A program made the position numbers and the translations under genes. Shown here in pieces: positions 53,791 to 63,755 of a stretch of DNA of 64,000 nt. The notes beneath the pieces are model-generated. The model worked only from the letters and a program-made list of their open reading frames with translations, did no database searches and had not been told where the DNA came from. Origin of the DNA: Psychroserpens sp. Hel_I_66 (GTDB lineage Bacteria; Bacteroidota; Bacteroidia; Flavobacteriales; Flavobacteriaceae); NCBI RefSeq assembly GCF_000799465.1, contig NZ_JUGU01000001.1, forward strand, positions 2,108,001 through 2,172,000, in the 5' to 3' direction. Positions within the stretch are counted from its first letter, which is position 1. The number at the start of each line of letters is the position of its first letter.

Positions 53791-54996
53791 TTATGAAATT
53801 ACTCCCGAACCTACTAATTCGTCATCAAGATACCAAGCGACGAACTGTCCTTCGGTTATTGCAGATTGTAGATTTTCAAATTCAACAAAAAGTCCATCTT
53901 CCACCTTGTGAAGCGTTGCGTTTTCAAGTGCTTGTCTATAACGGATTCTTGCTTTAACCTGCATTGTTGCTCCAACCTTGAGTTCTAAATCTTCACGCAC
54001 CCAATGCAATTCTTCATTAGTGACAAAAAGTGCTCTTTTATATAATCCAGGATGGTTTTTTCCCTGACCAGTATAAATTACATTTTCGTCAACATCTGTA
54101 TCAATTACAAAGAGTGGTTCTACCGTACCACCAACTGCGAGTCCTTTTCTTTGGCCTTTTGTAAAATAATGTGCACCTTGGTGTTTGCCCACTATTTTTC
54201 CGTCGGAAATGGAATATTTGATTTTTTTGGTTAACTGTTGAAGTTCTTCAGCTTTAGTTTCAAATTTAAAACTTTCAGCATCATAAAAATGATGTTCAGC
54301 AGGAATTTCTACGATAACGCCTTCTTTAGGTTTAAGCTTTTGTTGCAAAAATTCTGGTAATCTTACTTTGCCTATAAAACAGAGTCCTTGTGAATCTTTT
54401 TTATCTGCAGTTACCAAATCAAGTTTTTTTGCTATGTCTCTAACTTCTGGTTTTGTTAGTTCACCTATTGGAAACAATGATTTTTCAAGTTGTTTTTGAG
54501 ATAACTGACATAAAAAGTAGGATTGATCTTTATTGTTGTCAATTCCTCCTAATAAATGGTAAGTGTGTTTTGAAGTACCATCTACCAAATTTATTTCCGA
54601 AGAGACATCTTTTCTGCAATAATGGCCTGTTGCAACATAATCTGCTCCCAGGTCTAGCGCAATTTTCATAAAGACATCAAATTTGATTTCCCTATTGCAA
54701 AGTACGTCTGGATTTGGAGTTCTTCCTTTTTGATATTCATCAAACATATAGTCGACAATACGCTCTTTATATTGCTCGCTTAGATCAACTGTTTGAAATG
54801 GAATGCCTAATTTCTCTGCCACTAACATGGCGTCATTACTATCATCTAACCAAGGACACTCATCTGAAATAGTGACTGAGTCATCATGCCAGTTTTTCAT
54901 AAACAAGCCAATGACTTCATAGCCTTGCTCTTTTAATAAATAAGCTGCAACACTAGAATCTACACCTCCCGAAAGTCCGACAATTACTCTTTCCAT
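53791..54996 (-). CDS. mnmA: tRNA-specific 2-thiouridylase MnmA
   Basis: A 401-residue enzyme with the PP-loop [11 protein letters not shown] (7-17), catalytic Cys100 in VLCNREIKF and second catalytic Cys206 in GLCFIGK. It makes 2-thiouridine at the wobble position of Lys, Glu and Gln tRNAs, taking sulfur from a relay protein. The conserved [22 protein letters not shown] and [11 protein letters not shown] motifs are all present, so it looks intact. Start ATG 54996. Directly upstream (minus strand) a TAATTTTG -7-like element overlaps the U-tract of the previous gene's terminator. Confidence 0.95.
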   Translation of the reverse strand: MERVIVGLSGGVDSSVAAYLLKEQGYEVIGLFMKNWHDDSVTISDECPWLDDSNDAMLVAEKLGIPFQTVDLSEQYKERIVDYMFDEYQKGRTPNPDVLCNREIKFDVFMKIALDLGADYVATGHYCRKDVSSEINLVDGTSKHTYHLLGGIDNNKDQSYFLCQLSQKQLEKSLFPIGELTKPEVRDIAKKLDLVTADKKDSQGLCFIGKVRLPEFLQQKLKPKEGVIVEIPAEHHFYDAESFKFETKAEELQQLTKKIKYSISDGKIVGKHQGAHYFTKGQRKGLAVGGTVEPLFVIDTDVDENVIYTGQGKNHPGLYKRALFVTNEELHWVREDLELKVGATMQVKARIRYRQALENATLHKVEDGLFVEFENLQSAITEGQFVAWYLDDELVGSGVIS

Positions 54997-55009
54997 TTTG
55001 CAAAATTAA

Positions 55010-55044
55010 TAAATAAAAATAGCAACATGAGTGATGTTGCTATT
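55010..55044 (-). terminator. Intrinsic terminator of the YwqK-family gene
   Basis: AATAGCAACAT (55018-55028) is paired exactly with ATGTTGCTATT (55034-55044), loop GAGTG. On the minus strand it is followed by TTTTATTTATT. It ends the gene at 55075-55779 and immediately precedes mnmA. Confidence 0.75.
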
Positions 55045-55074
55045 ATAATTAACTATAATCTATATTAGTTTTAG

Positions 55075-55779
55075 CTATTGTTTAATTGGGTTTTTACTTC
55101 GTTTGGTATGATCTGTAGTTTTAACAAGTTTTCCGTTTTCATAGTATTTCCAGTAACCATGTTTTAGATCTTTTCTATAAGTACCTTCTGCCTCAATGTT
55201 TCCATCAACATTATAGTATTTTGAAATTCCATTTAATTCATCGTTTTCGTACATGAATTCTTTTAAGATTTTTCCCTCTTTTGAATACCATATTGATTTA
55301 CCGTTTAACTTACCATCTTTGTAGTTTGCTTGCTCTGCAGTAGTTCCGTCAGGATAAAATACTAGTTTTTCTCCTTCTAGTTTTCCATTATCATTGTAAA
55401 ATTCTGTAGACATTATAGCATTATTTTTATTATGGTAATATGTCCATTTACCAATATAATTTTTACCATCCATTTCACCTTCGCTAATCAATTTGCCCGT
55501 GGATGATAAAAATTTAACTTGAGCTTTATCATTATTGTCATTAAAAACTTTGGTTGCACTTAAGACACTAACGCCTTTATTAAGTCTATAAAAATTAAAT
55601 GTATCAATTTCCTTACCGTGATCAAATTGCCCTTGATATCGCAATTGCTTGGTTTTATCAAAGTACTTTTTCCAAACTCCGTGGCGTTTACCAGCACTAT
55701 CTAATTGATTAATAGCTTCTTGAGAATAAGAATTTACAACGAAAATTGTTAAAATATATATAAATAAATAGTACTTCAT
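55075..55779 (-). CDS. MORN-repeat / YwqK-like secreted protein
   Basis: A 234-residue protein with a signal peptide (MKYYLFIYILTIFVVNSYS). The mature part consists of about nine short repeats of the kind GxxxGxWxxYYxxGKL, for example GKRHGVWKKYF, GKNYIGKWTYYHNKN, GKLNGKSIWYSKEGK, and RKDLKHGYWKYYENGK. These MORN-like repeats are labelled YwqK-family antitoxin in databases, but that label is historical and no toxin gene is adjacent. A secreted, possibly scaffold-like role is all that can be said. It has its own terminator. Confidence 0.82.
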   Translation of the reverse strand: MKYYLFIYILTIFVVNSYSQEAINQLDSAGKRHGVWKKYFDKTKQLRYQGQFDHGKEIDTFNFYRLNKGVSVLSATKVFNDNNDKAQVKFLSSTGKLISEGEMDGKNYIGKWTYYHNKNNAIMSTEFYNDNGKLEGEKLVFYPDGTTAEQANYKDGKLNGKSIWYSKEGKILKEFMYENDELNGISKYYNVDGNIEAEGTYRKDLKHGYWKYYENGKLVKTTDHTKRSKNPIKQ

Positions 55780-55863
55780 CTAGATTTGTTTATTCTTTTA
55801 ATAAATTTGTTGAACAGACTAATTTTTTATTAATAGAATATTCACAAACAAAAACTCAAAAAA

Positions 55864-56880
55864 ATGAAAATTATTTCAAAAAAACTCAAATTCTTGCCTT
55901 TAATTTTACTGGCTCTTGTCATAACATCATGCAGTAACGATGATGACAATACAATAACCACTCCAACCCAATTAAATATTGTAGAAACTGCGAGCGCAAC
56001 TTCAAACCTATCTAGTTTGGTCGCTGCACTTCAAGCAGCAGATGGAAATCTAGTAGACCTTTTAAGTGGTAATGGTCCATTTACAGTTCTTGCTCCAACA
56101 AATGCAGCATTTACTCAATTTTTAAATGCGAATGGATTTGATACTTTAGAAGATGTACCAACAGATGTTTTAGAACAAGTATTACTTAACCATGTTATTT
56201 CTGCAGATTTATCTTCAACAGATTTAACCAACTTAGGTGATGGATATACTAGAACAAATGCAGATAGCCCTAGTAATCTTAAAATGAGCATCTACTTTAA
56301 TACCGCTAATGGTGATGTGAGATTTAATAACGTATCAAGTGTAACAGCTGGAGGTGCAGATATTGAAACCTCAAACGGGACAGTACATATTGTTGACGCT
56401 GTTATAGGATTACCAACAATCACAACATTTGCAACTGCAAATCCAAATTTTAGTGCATTGGTTGCTTCTTTAGCAGAAGCAGATAATTCTGACGCTAATC
56501 CAATGTTGATACCTACATTATCGGGAGCTGGAAGTTTTACGGTATTTGCTCCTTTAGATTCTGCTTTTACAGCTTTATTAGACAGTAACGATGACTGGAA
56601 CACTCCTGCAGACATTGACGATGCATTATTAAATAACGTTTTAACACATCACGTCATTGCTGGTTCGATTATAACTTCTGGAGATTTAACAGACGGTGCT
56701 TCACCAACGATGCTAAACGGACAGAATATTACCATCAATCTTCCGGGAACCGGATCTAACATTGCAGATGTAACCGATGCTGCTGGAAATACAGATATTG
56801 GAGTTGTAGTGGTCGATGTACAAGCTACAAATGGTGTAATCCACGCATTAAACAAAGTGATGTTACCATCCGTAGATTAA
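55864..56880 (+). CDS. Fasciclin-domain lipoprotein
   Basis: A 338-residue lipoprotein (signal about 1-22, lipobox LVITSC with Cys at about 23). Two fasciclin domains follow: NIVETASATSNLSSLVAALQAAD...FTVLAPTNAAFTQF (about 40-180) and TFATANPNFSALVASLAEAD...FTVFAPLDSAFTALL (about 190-335). Each has the H1/H2 boxes (LLNHVIS and HIVDAVI; LTHHVIAG and VIHALNKVMLP). Fasciclin proteins mediate adhesion to surfaces or glycans. It is monocistronic and ends in a clear terminator. Confidence 0.92.
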   Translation: MKIISKKLKFLPLILLALVITSCSNDDDNTITTPTQLNIVETASATSNLSSLVAALQAADGNLVDLLSGNGPFTVLAPTNAAFTQFLNANGFDTLEDVPTDVLEQVLLNHVISADLSSTDLTNLGDGYTRTNADSPSNLKMSIYFNTANGDVRFNNVSSVTAGGADIETSNGTVHIVDAVIGLPTITTFATANPNFSALVASLAEADNSDANPMLIPTLSGAGSFTVFAPLDSAFTALLDSNDDWNTPADIDDALLNNVLTHHVIAGSIITSGDLTDGASPTMLNGQNITINLPGTGSNIADVTDAAGNTDIGVVVVDVQATNGVIHALNKVMLPSVD

Positions 56881-56939
56881 TAAAAATATAAGTTCATATT
56901 TGATTAATAGCAAAATAAATTAGACCGAACTTATTATTG

Positions 56940-56972
56940 AAAGCCTTTAAACAATCTGTTTAGAGGCTTTTT
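56940..56972 (+). terminator. Intrinsic terminator of the fasciclin gene
   Basis: AAAGCCTTTAAACA (56940-56953) pairs with TGTTTAGAGGCTTT (56957-56970) with one wobble pair and is followed by TTTC. It lies about 60 bases after the stop codon. Confidence 0.8.
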
Positions 56973-57205
56973 CTATGACCTTATCTCTCGCTATCAATTG
57001 GGATGTATCTTTGGAAATGGAACTCAAATGAATAGTTCATCATAGAAATAGAATACCTCTAAAACATTCCAACTATTTAGTTAATTACTGTTTCTAAAAA
57101 AACCATACAATCCCTTAAAATAGAATCATTTAATATACCAGTATAAAGCTGTTTAATGAGTTGATATTTCCGAAGTAATGATACATTTATTCCATCTTTA
57201 ATAAA

Positions 57206-57237
57206 CAAAAAAAGAGCCCTTAGAAAAATCTAAAGGC
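57206..57237 (-). terminator. Intrinsic terminator of yidC
   Basis: GCCCTTAG (57216-57223) pairs with CTAAAGGC (57230-57237) with one wobble pair. On the minus strand the stem is followed by CTCTTTTTTT. It lies 26 bases after the yidC stop codon. Confidence 0.75.
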
Positions 57238-57262
57238 ACTTTACTATTTATTAAGCAAATTA

Positions 57263-59170
57263 TTATTTCTTTCTCTTATTTTGAGTTTGCTTTTGCTGCT
57301 CTGCCTGTTCCATCATTTCAGCCATTTTCTTCTGAAATTTATTCTGTTTTTTAGGCTTTGTTTTATTCACTTGTATCTGCGCATGAATTTTATCTTCATC
57401 CAAAATATAGTTTTTGATCACCAACATGATACCAATACTAATTAAGTTAGAAATAAAATAATACAAACTTAATCCAGATGCATACTTATTGAAGAAAATA
57501 AGCATTAAAATAGGAGAAAAATAAATCATATACTTCATGATTTTACTCATATCTGGCATACCTTCTTGCGTTGGCTGCGATGCCATTTGTTGACCTGTGG
57601 TCATTTTCATATAAAAGAAAATCGCTATGGCTGCCAAAATTGGGAACAAACTCACGTGACTACCATAAAATGGAATATTAAACGGTAAATAAGCAATAAC
57701 ATCATATGATGATAAATCGTCTGCCCATAGGAAACTTTTTTGACGTAGTGCAAAGGCTGTTGGAAAAAACATAAACAGTGCATAAAATACTGGCAACTGT
57801 ATTAAACCAGGCAAACAACCAGCTAATGGGCTTGCGCCAGCCTTATTTTGAAGTGCCATCGTTTCCTGCTGCGCCTTCATTTTATTATCTTTATGCTTTT
57901 CTCTTATAGCATCTAGTTCTGGTTTTAAAACCTTCATTTTTGCTTGAGACAAAAACTGCTTGTACTGTACGAATGACATTAATAGCTTAATCAATATCGT
58001 CATAACAATAATTGCGATACCATAAGGTAAAAAGCCACTTAAAAAACTAAACAATGGAATAAACAACGCTTTGTTGATCCATCCAAAAATTCCCCAACCA
58101 AATGGGATACTTTCTTCTAACTGGTAATCATATTCCTTTAAAATCTTACTATCTGTTGGACCAAAATATAATTTATAGTTATTGCTAGCCTCTCCATTTG
58201 TAAAGGTCAAAGGTAATTTTGAGCTATATTGTTTTGTGAACAAAGTATCTACCTCTTCATCCTCAACTAAATCATTTGAAGAAATCGATGCATTTTTAAA
58301 AGGTTGGTCTGCAACCAAGATGGTACTAAAAAAATGCTGTCTGAATGATAACCAGCGTAAATCTTCAATCACCTCTTCATCGTCGCCATTCTGTGCCAAT
58401 TTATCAATTTTCCCTTCATCGTACATATATGTTAATCGCGTGTAACGATTCTCATAAGTGATACTTTGATCGTGACGATAGGTCTTTAATTTCCAATCTA
58501 AATCTATTTGTTGCGAACTATTGACAACCTGACTCAAGCCTTTTGATACAATTGAAAAATCAATCATGTAATCATTTGGCTTGATCTCATACCTATATTC
58601 TAAATATTGAGATGCAGACGCCTTAAATTTCATAGAGACCACAGTGTTATCACCATTTTTGGTAACTGTAGGCTCAAAATATTTATCTTGGGTATCTAGA
58701 ATTCTATTATCTGTTGTTGGGAGAGTAATATTGAAACTCTCATTACCGTCTTGGATTAAAGCGATCGGGACAGAATCATAATCCACAAATTTTTTCAGAA
58801 TAACTTCAGAAAGAAATCCACCCTTATTACTAAACTTAAGATCTAGAACATCGGTTTGAACTGTTGTAAAATCATCTGTCGCAGATGGTAAGGTTGATGA
58901 AAACGCAAATGCTCCCAACTTACTTTTCAATGCTTCAAGCTTAGTCGAGTCTCCTGGATTTGGTGCTGTAAAATCTTCTGCAGTAGTGACTTTAGTGTCT
59001 TGCTTGGTTTGTTGAGCTTCAGCTTTTTTATTAGCTTCAAGTTGCTCTTGCTTTTCTTTTTCAGCTAATTCTTCTGGTGTAGGTTGATTTTTCCACATCA
59101 TGAAGAGTAATATTCCGAAGATAAGTACAAAACCTATAATCGATTTTACGTCGAATTTTTTTTCTTCCAT
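57263..59170 (-). CDS. yidC: Membrane protein insertase YidC
   Basis: A 635-residue inner-membrane insertase of the Gram-negative type. The N-terminal helix (FDVKSIIGFVLIFGILLFMMW, about 5-25) is followed by a long periplasmic domain (about 60-350). The conserved core has five helices: GIFGWINKALFIPLFSFLSGFLPYGIAIIVMTILIKLLM (about 345-390), MKVLKPELDAIREKHKDNKMKAQQE as the cytoplasmic loop, and then GCLPGLIQLPVFYALFMFFP. The C-terminus is basic (KMAEMMEQAEQQKQTQNKRKK), likely for ribosome contact. It folds and inserts membrane proteins with or without Sec. It follows pyrG by 69 bases on the same strand. Confidence 0.96.
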   Translation of the reverse strand: MEEKKFDVKSIIGFVLIFGILLFMMWKNQPTPEELAEKEKQEQLEANKKAEAQQTKQDTKVTTAEDFTAPNPGDSTKLEALKSKLGAFAFSSTLPSATDDFTTVQTDVLDLKFSNKGGFLSEVILKKFVDYDSVPIALIQDGNESFNITLPTTDNRILDTQDKYFEPTVTKNGDNTVVSMKFKASASQYLEYRYEIKPNDYMIDFSIVSKGLSQVVNSSQQIDLDWKLKTYRHDQSITYENRYTRLTYMYDEGKIDKLAQNGDDEEVIEDLRWLSFRQHFFSTILVADQPFKNASISSNDLVEDEEVDTLFTKQYSSKLPLTFTNGEASNNYKLYFGPTDSKILKEYDYQLEESIPFGWGIFGWINKALFIPLFSFLSGFLPYGIAIIVMTILIKLLMSFVQYKQFLSQAKMKVLKPELDAIREKHKDNKMKAQQETMALQNKAGASPLAGCLPGLIQLPVFYALFMFFPTAFALRQKSFLWADDLSSYDVIAYLPFNIPFYGSHVSLFPILAAIAIFFYMKMTTGQQMASQPTQEGMPDMSKIMKYMIYFSPILMLIFFNKYASGLSLYYFISNLISIGIMLVIKNYILDEDKIHAQIQVNKTKPKKQNKFQKKMAEMMEQAEQQKQTQNKRKK

Positions 59171-59239
59171 ATTATCTATAAAAAATTTCTCTGGTTAGTT
59201 AGAGAGGATGCTCACTCGATATCAAAAAGCTATCCATTA

Positions 59240-60889
<1,650 letters not shown>

Positions 60890-61003
60890 TTAAACGCAGG
60901 CAAATTTACAAAATTTAAATAGTTATTGATGCATTGTTTTTAGGTTTGTTTTTAATACTGAAATGTGCTCGATTTTAGCCTAGCTATTTTGACTTGACTT
61001 TGT

Positions 61004-61089
61004 AAAAAAAATAGTCGAACTTCGTCTAGCGACTGATAAAACACATTGAAACGATTTTTTAACTGAGATACTTTTTACACCATTAAACC
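61004..61089 (+). repeat. Degenerate intergenic repeat, copy D
   Basis: It contains AATAGTCGAACTTCGT (61010-61025) in a 21-base exact match with copy A (30812-30832), then a second shared block ATTGAAAC (61046-61053), and ends with CATTAAACC (61081-61089), 2 bases before the next start codon. It stands in the 211-base gap between divergent pyrG and the next gene. Confidence 0.6.
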
Positions 61090-61091
61090 AA

Positions 61092-61511
61092 ATGACATAT
61101 AAATATTCTATTTGCCATCCCCAAAAAGAAAATATTGAGTATCTAAATAATTCAATATCTGCAAATGAAGTTTTGGAAATAGCTAAAAATTACCCTTGGA
61201 TTGAAAAACTAAAATTTTTAGATTCTTTAAAACAAGAAGACATTCATTACAATCCTTCTTTAGATTTCACTTGCATCAAAAACGGAAAAAGTTTCTGCTT
61301 GACTGCTAATTATGATAACAACAAAAACCTAGAATTCTCTTTATGGTATAAAAGATCTAAAAGAGTAAAAGTTCTATTTGGATTATTTGGAGAAAAAGAA
61401 AAAATGGTTGTTGACGATATTTGGTCTATTAGTTTCGAGAAATCCTTGAAATATTTGGAGCATTTTGTAAACGGAAACTACTCATTGATTGAGAAATTAT
61501 ATAAAAAATAG
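61092..61511 (+). CDS. Hypothetical protein
   Basis: A 139-residue soluble protein starting at ATG 61092 (MTYKYSICHPQKENIEYLNN). It contains SFCLTANYDNNKNLEFSLWYKRSKRVKVLFGLFGEKEKMVVDDIWSIS, which looks like a beta-sheet with a basic loop, and ends in a helical segment (SFEKSLKYLEHFVNGNYSLIEKLYKK). Basic overall; no signal peptide, no recognised family. It lies between intergenic repeats D and E, so it may belong to a mobile or recently acquired cassette. Confidence 0.6.
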   Translation: MTYKYSICHPQKENIEYLNNSISANEVLEIAKNYPWIEKLKFLDSLKQEDIHYNPSLDFTCIKNGKSFCLTANYDNNKNLEFSLWYKRSKRVKVLFGLFGEKEKMVVDDIWSISFEKSLKYLEHFVNGNYSLIEKLYKK

Positions 61512-61652
61512 CGGTGTAATACACCGTATAAAAATAATACTTAGTTTAGCGCTTAATCAATAGTCCTTGCATTTTTGTTACGTCTGATTTTTTTTCCTTC
61601 GGAAGATCCTCGCAAACAAAACCGCACTATTCTTAGATATACACATTAACCG
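61512..61652 (+). repeat. Degenerate intergenic repeat, copy E
   Basis: It opens with CGGTGT-AAT-ACACCG (61512-61526). Long imperfect arms TAGT...GCATTTTTGTTACG (61561-61582) and CGCAAACAAAACCGCACTA (61611-61629) enclose CCTTCGGAAG. CTTCGgAAgATCCTcGC (61597 on) aligns with copy B. It ends with CATTAACCG (61644-61652), 11 bases before the next start codon. Confidence 0.6.
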
Positions 61653-61663
61653 AAAAAGCAAAA

Positions 61664-62050
61664 GTGAAACCACTAATAACAATAATTCTACTTCTCTTTA
61701 TTATCAAAACAAATCAAGAACCTAATCTTGACAATTGGATTCAATCCTTTGTGAATGATATGATAGAAATGAATGATTTGGATCGTTACAGTGACAAGCC
61801 AATTTCTCCAACAATTGAAGAAAATTTTATTTTAGTAGAATCTGTGAAAAACATTGAAATAGAAAAAGATACTATTACCATGCTCGTAAACCATGGAAAG
61901 GGAACTTATTGCACAAAATTAAAATTTAGGTTCCTAAAAAAAGAAGGCAATTATTATTTGGTATTTCCTAAGCCCTATAAAAAAAATATTCTAGGCGAAG
62001 AACAGGATTTTGTAAACCCATGGATTGAAAAGACCAATATTTGCAATTAA
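61664..62050 (+). CDS. Hypothetical secreted protein
   Basis: A 128-residue protein starting at GTG 61664 with a short hydrophobic N-terminus (LITIILLLFIIKT, about 4-16), which could be a signal peptide or anchor. The mature part is mainly beta (NFILVESVKNIEIEKDTITMLVN; CTKLKFRFLKKEGNYYLVFPKP) and ends in INPWIEKTNIC-like residues with a Cys. No family recognised. It directly follows repeat copy E. Confidence 0.55.
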   Translation: MKPLITIILLLFIIKTNQEPNLDNWIQSFVNDMIEMNDLDRYSDKPISPTIEENFILVESVKNIEIEKDTITMLVNHGKGTYCTKLKFRFLKKEGNYYLVFPKPYKKNILGEEQDFVNPWIEKTNICN

Positions 62051-62052
62051 TA

Positions 62053-62079
62053 CTTACAATGCTTACAATGCTTACAATA
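62053..62079. repeat. 9-bp tandem repeat, three copies
   Basis: CTTACAATG occurs at 62053-62061 and 62062-62070, and CTTACAATA at 62071-62079. It is the 3' flank of the preceding gene. Probably slippage; no function evident. Confidence 0.7.
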
Positions 62080-62080
62080 G

Positions 62081-62227
62081 TTATTTCTTAATAAATTTAT
62101 TTACAAATTTACTGCTAGTCAGGTATTTTGAATGATGTGTATCTAATTTTAAAGAATCTTTAAATACAGGCTTGATTATTTGAAAGCATATTAAGCCTAA
62201 AGCAATGCCAATTGAAATTTCGAACAT
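62081..62227 (-). CDS. Very small membrane protein (48 aa), function unknown
   Basis: An ATG at 62227 opens a 48-codon frame ending at TAA 62083-62081. The first ~20 residues are a hydrophobic helix (MFEISIGIALGLICFQIIKP) and the rest is basic with lysines (KDSLKLDTHHSKYLT, NKFIKK), a typical small inner-membrane protein. An exact TAATTTTG -7 element (62259-62252) lies 25 bases upstream with a TTG at 62277-62275, although the spacer is only 15. This gap would otherwise be an empty 348-base region. Confidence 0.45.
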   Translation of the reverse strand: MFEISIGIALGLICFQIIKPVFKDSLKLDTHHSKYLTSSKFVNKFIKK

Positions 62228-62251
62228 AATGAGAGATTTGGATTAATACTA

Positions 62252-62277
62252 CAAAATTATGCAGATTATCGATTCAA
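62252..62277 (-). promoter_or_regulatory. Possible promoter of the 48-aa gene
   Basis: On the minus strand TTG (62277-62275), 15 bases and TAATTTTG (62259-62252) resemble the Bacteroidota promoter but with a spacer shorter than the usual 17-23. Confidence 0.35.
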
Positions 62278-62398
62278 TTTGTTCTTTATCAAACAACAGA
62301 TTAACTCATATGTCTTTAAACATACTGTTTATAATTTAAACTATGGGATTGATAATGAGTATTTAAAGCATATACACCATAATAACAATGTGGTAATA

Positions 62399-62899
62399 TT
62401 AACTAATTAAGATATTTTGTCTATTTAAGTTTGGAGAAGGTTTTCTTTTAATAGATGCTATTTGTTGAGAATAAATTTGATACAGCTCATCTGTAATTAA
62501 CGAAGATTTTCTTACTTGCGATAAGCTATTAAGATAATTTAAATCTGTTTTTAAACACTCACTTATTACAAACTCATCGTCTCGAGTGGCAAAGATCATA
62601 TTACATTCAAAAGCAATCTTATTGATTAATACATGAATTTTAGACATCCCGTTAGGCTTTAATCCCATAGCCTCAAGTTGTACCTGGACTTCCAATATAA
62701 AATTATCGGTATCACTTACCTTATTTGAAATCCAATCCAGGATGTATGGATTTTCAGTATTATTAATCAACTGCTTATAAACAAAAACTTTTTTCAAACT
62801 TTCAATTAATATTGTTTGCAAGGTCTCTGAGCCAACGGTATAAGCAATTTTAGTTTTCATGATATGATCTTTAGGGATTTGTAAAATATCTATAATCAC
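62399..62899 (-). CDS. Helical protein, possibly DUF2383/ferritin-like
   Basis: A 166-residue soluble protein. The frame opens at GTG 62899; an ATG at residue 14 (62860, MKTKIAYTVGSETLQT) is the other candidate start and would begin close to the conserved part. The layout is a four-helix bundle: LQTILIESLKKVFVYKQLI, YILDWISNKVSDTDNFILEVQVQLEAMGLKP, SKIHVLINKIAFECNMIF and DDEFVISECLKTDLNYLNSL. The spacing and the LEAMG...P turn resemble DUF2383-like ferritin-fold proteins, but the metal-ligand residues are not clear. Family assignment is tentative. Confidence 0.6.
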   Translation of the reverse strand: MIIDILQIPKDHIMKTKIAYTVGSETLQTILIESLKKVFVYKQLINNTENPYILDWISNKVSDTDNFILEVQVQLEAMGLKPNGMSKIHVLINKIAFECNMIFATRDDEFVISECLKTDLNYLNSLSQVRKSSLITDELYQIYSQQIASIKRKPSPNLNRQNILIS

Positions 62900-62972
62900 G
62901 AAAATCTTATTTTTTATTTAAAGAAAGGTGTTTTATCCAATTGTAAGTTAATCCAATTGGAAATTGAAGACT

Positions 62973-63203
62973 CTATTTAGGATAACGCTGTTTAATATCT
63001 CTAATTAAATATTCTAAACCATTCAATTTCAATTCATACACTTGCGTAAGCATGTCTCCCAATTTTCCCTTCGGAAACCCTTTATTATGGTACCACACTA
63101 CATAATATTCTGGGAGATCGATTAAGTATCGACCTTCATATTTACCGAAAGGCATTTTTGTATGCGCGAGTTTGATTAGAAAATTTTTATCGGGCTGAAT
63201 CAT
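62973..63203 (-). CDS. DUF3820 family protein
   Basis: A 76-residue protein, MIQPDKNFLIKLAHTKMPFGKYEGRYL..., with the DUF3820 signature K-MPFGKYxGxxLIDLPEYYVVWYHNKGFPKGKLG. These are short stand-alone domains widespread in bacteria, sometimes found fused to nucleases (the quorum-sensing nuclease-regulator idea is unproven). It starts 2 bases after the DUF922-like gene ends, so they are likely co-transcribed. Confidence 0.85.
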   Translation of the reverse strand: MIQPDKNFLIKLAHTKMPFGKYEGRYLIDLPEYYVVWYHNKGFPKGKLGDMLTQVYELKLNGLEYLIRDIKQRYPK

Positions 63204-63205
63204 TT

Positions 63206-63748
63206 TTACTTTGAGCGGAAGGCTTTGTATTTATCAAGTTCTGCATTTACAAATTGTGACCACACCAGTTGTTTCTCTTTATTGATTGAATTGTTGCTCT
63301 GTGTGTCGTAAACATTCTGCATTTTCGCTAAATCTACATTTGCCTGCTCGTGTAAGTTTCGAAGTTTGATTTTGATATTTTGTGAAATTTTCAATTTTGA
63401 AATTTCGTAGCGCAACTTCCTAACGTGGAGTTCTGTTATGTCAAAATGGAGTTGCTCGTGGGCTAAAATATGGTCATCACCTTTATCTTTTAGATACCAT
63501 GATTTTTCTGGATAGAAATGCGCATGTGCTTTTGCATTAAAAGACACAATTTTACTGTTGGATTCTTGTACCGAAAAGGAAAAGGTAATACCAGAGGCTG
63601 TGACCGCCACTGCATCTGAATATTTCTCAACTGGTCCCCTAAAATCCTGCCATGTGAGTTTTTTACTGTCGTTCCATGAAATGGTAACCTCATCGTTTGG
63701 GGCAACTTTCAGAAAAAATAAAACAACAAATAATACTCGAGCTAACAT
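63206..63748 (-). CDS. DUF922-like secreted zinc protease-like protein
   Basis: A 180-residue protein with a short signal peptide (MLARVLFVVLFFLKVAP). SWNDSKKLTWQDFRGPVEKYSDAVAVTASGI (about 23-53) and DDHILAHEQLHFDITELHVRKLRYEI (about 90-115) match the DUF922 family of predicted secreted Zn-dependent proteases; HEQLH gives the HExxH metal site. It could be a periplasmic peptidase. Start ATG 63748. It is 7 bases downstream of the OsmC-family gene and 2 bases upstream of the DUF3820 gene. Confidence 0.8.
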   Translation of the reverse strand: MLARVLFVVLFFLKVAPNDEVTISWNDSKKLTWQDFRGPVEKYSDAVAVTASGITFSFSVQESNSKIVSFNAKAHAHFYPEKSWYLKDKGDDHILAHEQLHFDITELHVRKLRYEISKLKISQNIKIKLRNLHEQANVDLAKMQNVYDTQSNNSINKEKQLVWSQFVNAELDKYKAFRSK

Positions 63749-63755
63749 TTTTTAA

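Larger units (their letters stand above)
56881..57262. other. 382-base intergenic region between convergent genes
   Basis: The spacer between the fasciclin gene and yidC contains one intrinsic terminator for each of them, at 56940-56972 and 57206-57237. The 230 bases in between show no ORF of coding character, no promoter match and no repeat that I can identify. Confidence 0.6.

Noticed and set aside
55075..55779. Antitoxin of a toxin-antitoxin pair
   Set aside because: The YwqK label is historical; the protein has a signal peptide and MORN-like repeats and no toxin gene is adjacent.
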